From an uncultured Collinsella sp. (lineage in GTDB: Bacteria; Actinomycetota; Coriobacteriia; Coriobacteriales; Coriobacteriaceae): DNA of 6,847 nucleotides. The DNA is taken from contig URMR01000093.1 of the NCBI GenBank assembly GCA_900548935.1, positions 1-6,847 of the forward strand. The letters are read 5' to 3'. Made by a program: the position numbers and the translations under genes. The notes below the pieces were generated by a model. The model was not told the origin of the DNA and did not search any database. It saw nothing but the letters and a program-made list of their open reading frames with translations. Below, one piece after another: positions 5,987 to 6,847 of the stretch. The first letter of the stretch is position 1; each line of letters starts with the position of its first letter.

Positions 5987-6188
5987 GAGCATCTCCTTTG
6001 CATCGCGGGTCGATAAGCCGAGTATCGCCCACGCGCGGGACGGGCAGAAGCGGGCGCGCCAAACCCGACACTTCTTTTCGCGCCCACGGGCCGCCGCCAC
6101 CCCGTCCCTGACACTTCCTGATACCGACCGAAACGTGCCAAAATAAACCTGTCCCTTTTTGGCAGGTTTGGCGAGTGTGGGAGTTCGC
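5987..6188. promoter_or_regulatory. Divergent control region between the glucosidase and RpiR genes
   Basis: This 202-bp gap must hold both promoters. The 8-mer gacacttc occurs twice in the same direction, at 6067-6074 and 6110-6117, 43 bp (about four helical turns) apart. Overlapping inverted repeats lie just before the regulator gene: gccaaa/tttggc (6137-6142/6167-6172) and aaacctg/caggttt (6145-6151/6163-6169). They cover the likely -10 area of the regulator promoter and suggest an operator for autoregulation. A smaller inverted repeat, cgata/tatcg (6011-6015/6023-6027), overlaps the proposed -10 of the glucosidase gene. Binding by RpiR is inference. Confidence 0.5.
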
Positions 6189-6847
6189 ATGGATATCAAA
6201 CGCAAGATCACCGAGGCGCAGGGCCTCACCCCCACCGAGCAGCAGCTCGGCATCTCGGCCCTTGCCATGGGCGAAGACGTCCGCGGGCTCTCCATCAAGG
6301 AATTTGCCGCGCGCACCAACGTTTCTGTTGCGAGCGTGCACCGGTTTTGCAAAAAGCTCGGCCTCGAGGGCTTCAAGGACCTCAAGGTCGAGCTCATCCG
6401 CCTGGCAACCGAATCGGGCAACCGACGCGACGTGGATATCAACTTTCCCTTCGACGCCGCGTCCACCCCTGCGCAGGTTATGGAGCGCATGGAGGGGCTC
6501 TACCAGACTACGCTGGCCGAAACGCAGGAGCTGCTCGACCCCACGCAGCTTGACCACGCCGCCAAGCTCATCGCGAACGCCCGACAGGTCGACATCTACA
6601 CGGGCTCGCACAACCTCTATCCAGCGGGAATGTTCCGCGATCGCCTGCTCTCCGCCGGTAAAAGCGCAACGTGTCACAACGGTGTCGAGGCCCAGGTGCG
6701 AACGGCGCTCGCCTCGGGTCCCGACCATGCGGCAATCGTCATCTCCTACAGCGGCCTTGCCCCCAACCTCAAGGACATCTTGCCGATCCTCAGCAGTCGG
6801 CATGTCCCGGTCATCGTCATCGGCACGCCTTATTGCGCTCGCATTCA
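6189..6847 (+). CDS. MurR/RpiR-family transcriptional regulator, C-terminus off window
   Basis: The frame is open from ATG 6189 to the right edge (219 codons); family members are usually about 280 residues, so roughly 60 are missing. Residues 1-75 form the N-terminal HTH_6 domain, with the helix-turn-helix at about 35-58 (SIKEFAARTNVSVASVHRFC). From about 120 on is a SIS domain that binds phosphosugars, with IYTGSHN (136-142) and VISYSG (184-189) as its phosphosugar-loop motifs. The start has GGAG (6180-6183) 5 nt upstream. Divergent placement next to the 6-phospho-beta-glucosidase suggests it controls that gene in response to a phosphorylated sugar; whether it represses or activates cannot be told. 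The overlapping inverted repeats 17-52 bp before its start hint at autoregulation. Confidence 0.9.
   Translation, partial: MDIKRKITEAQGLTPTEQQLGISALAMGEDVRGLSIKEFAARTNVSVASVHRFCKKLGLEGFKDLKVELIRLATESGNRRDVDINFPFDAASTPAQVMERMEGLYQTTLAETQELLDPTQLDHAAKLIANARQVDIYTGSHNLYPAGMFRDRLLSAGKSATCHNGVEAQVRTALASGPDHAAIVISYSGLAPNLKDILPILSSRHVPVIVIGTPYCARI

Noticed and set aside
4997..6016. A 339-codon open frame on the plus strand
   Set aside because: It is the antisense shadow of the GH1 gene, whose catalytic residues and full length are unmistakable on the other strand.
5987..6490. N-terminal extension of the GH1 frame up to 6490
   Set aside because: The extra residues are Arg/Ser-rich, overlap the regulator gene on the other strand, and a well-placed AAAGGAG precedes ATG 5986.

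Overview
The window is high-GC bacterial DNA. The gene set (an AddB-like nuclease, a lipoprotein, a glucose-type EIIA, a GH1 6-phospho-beta-glucosidase and an RpiR-type regulator) and the Ala/Asp/Lys-rich protein style fit a gut actinomycete of the Coriobacteriia, most likely Collinsella. That assignment is inference from composition and protein style; no marker gene is present.

Layout. Positions 1-2067 (minus) hold the first 689 codons of a large AddB-like recombination nuclease, whose nuclease domain would lie past the left edge. About 2200-2909 is a complete IS200-type insertion sequence. It has one Y1 HUH transposase gene (2339-2797, minus), matching hairpins at its two ends, an RNA hairpin that buries the transposase ribosome binding site, and a strongly structured segment behind the transposase gene. 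Positions 2910-3058 carry a row of hairpins, one of them the likely terminator of a lipoprotein gene (3059-3616, minus). Positions 3791-3826 are an intrinsic terminator for a stand-alone EIIA-Glc gene (3850-4386, minus), which has its own TATAAT promoter. Upstream of it lies a 6-phospho-beta-glucosidase gene (4538-5986, minus). It is transcribed divergently from a MurR/RpiR regulator gene (6189 to the right edge, plus).

How the genes work together. The right half reads as a beta-glucoside module. A PTS would import and phosphorylate beta-glucosides, the GH1 enzyme would split the 6-phosphate, and the divergent RpiR regulator probably senses a phosphosugar through its SIS domain and controls the 202-bp gap between the two genes. 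EIIA can donate phosphate to a membrane IIBC, but no IIBC gene is in the window.

No clearly new multi-gene system was found. The most unusual material is RNA- and DNA-level structure in the IS200-type element: the buried ribosome binding site, the paired end hairpins with identical geometry, and a multi-branched fold at 2235-2335 that no gene explains.
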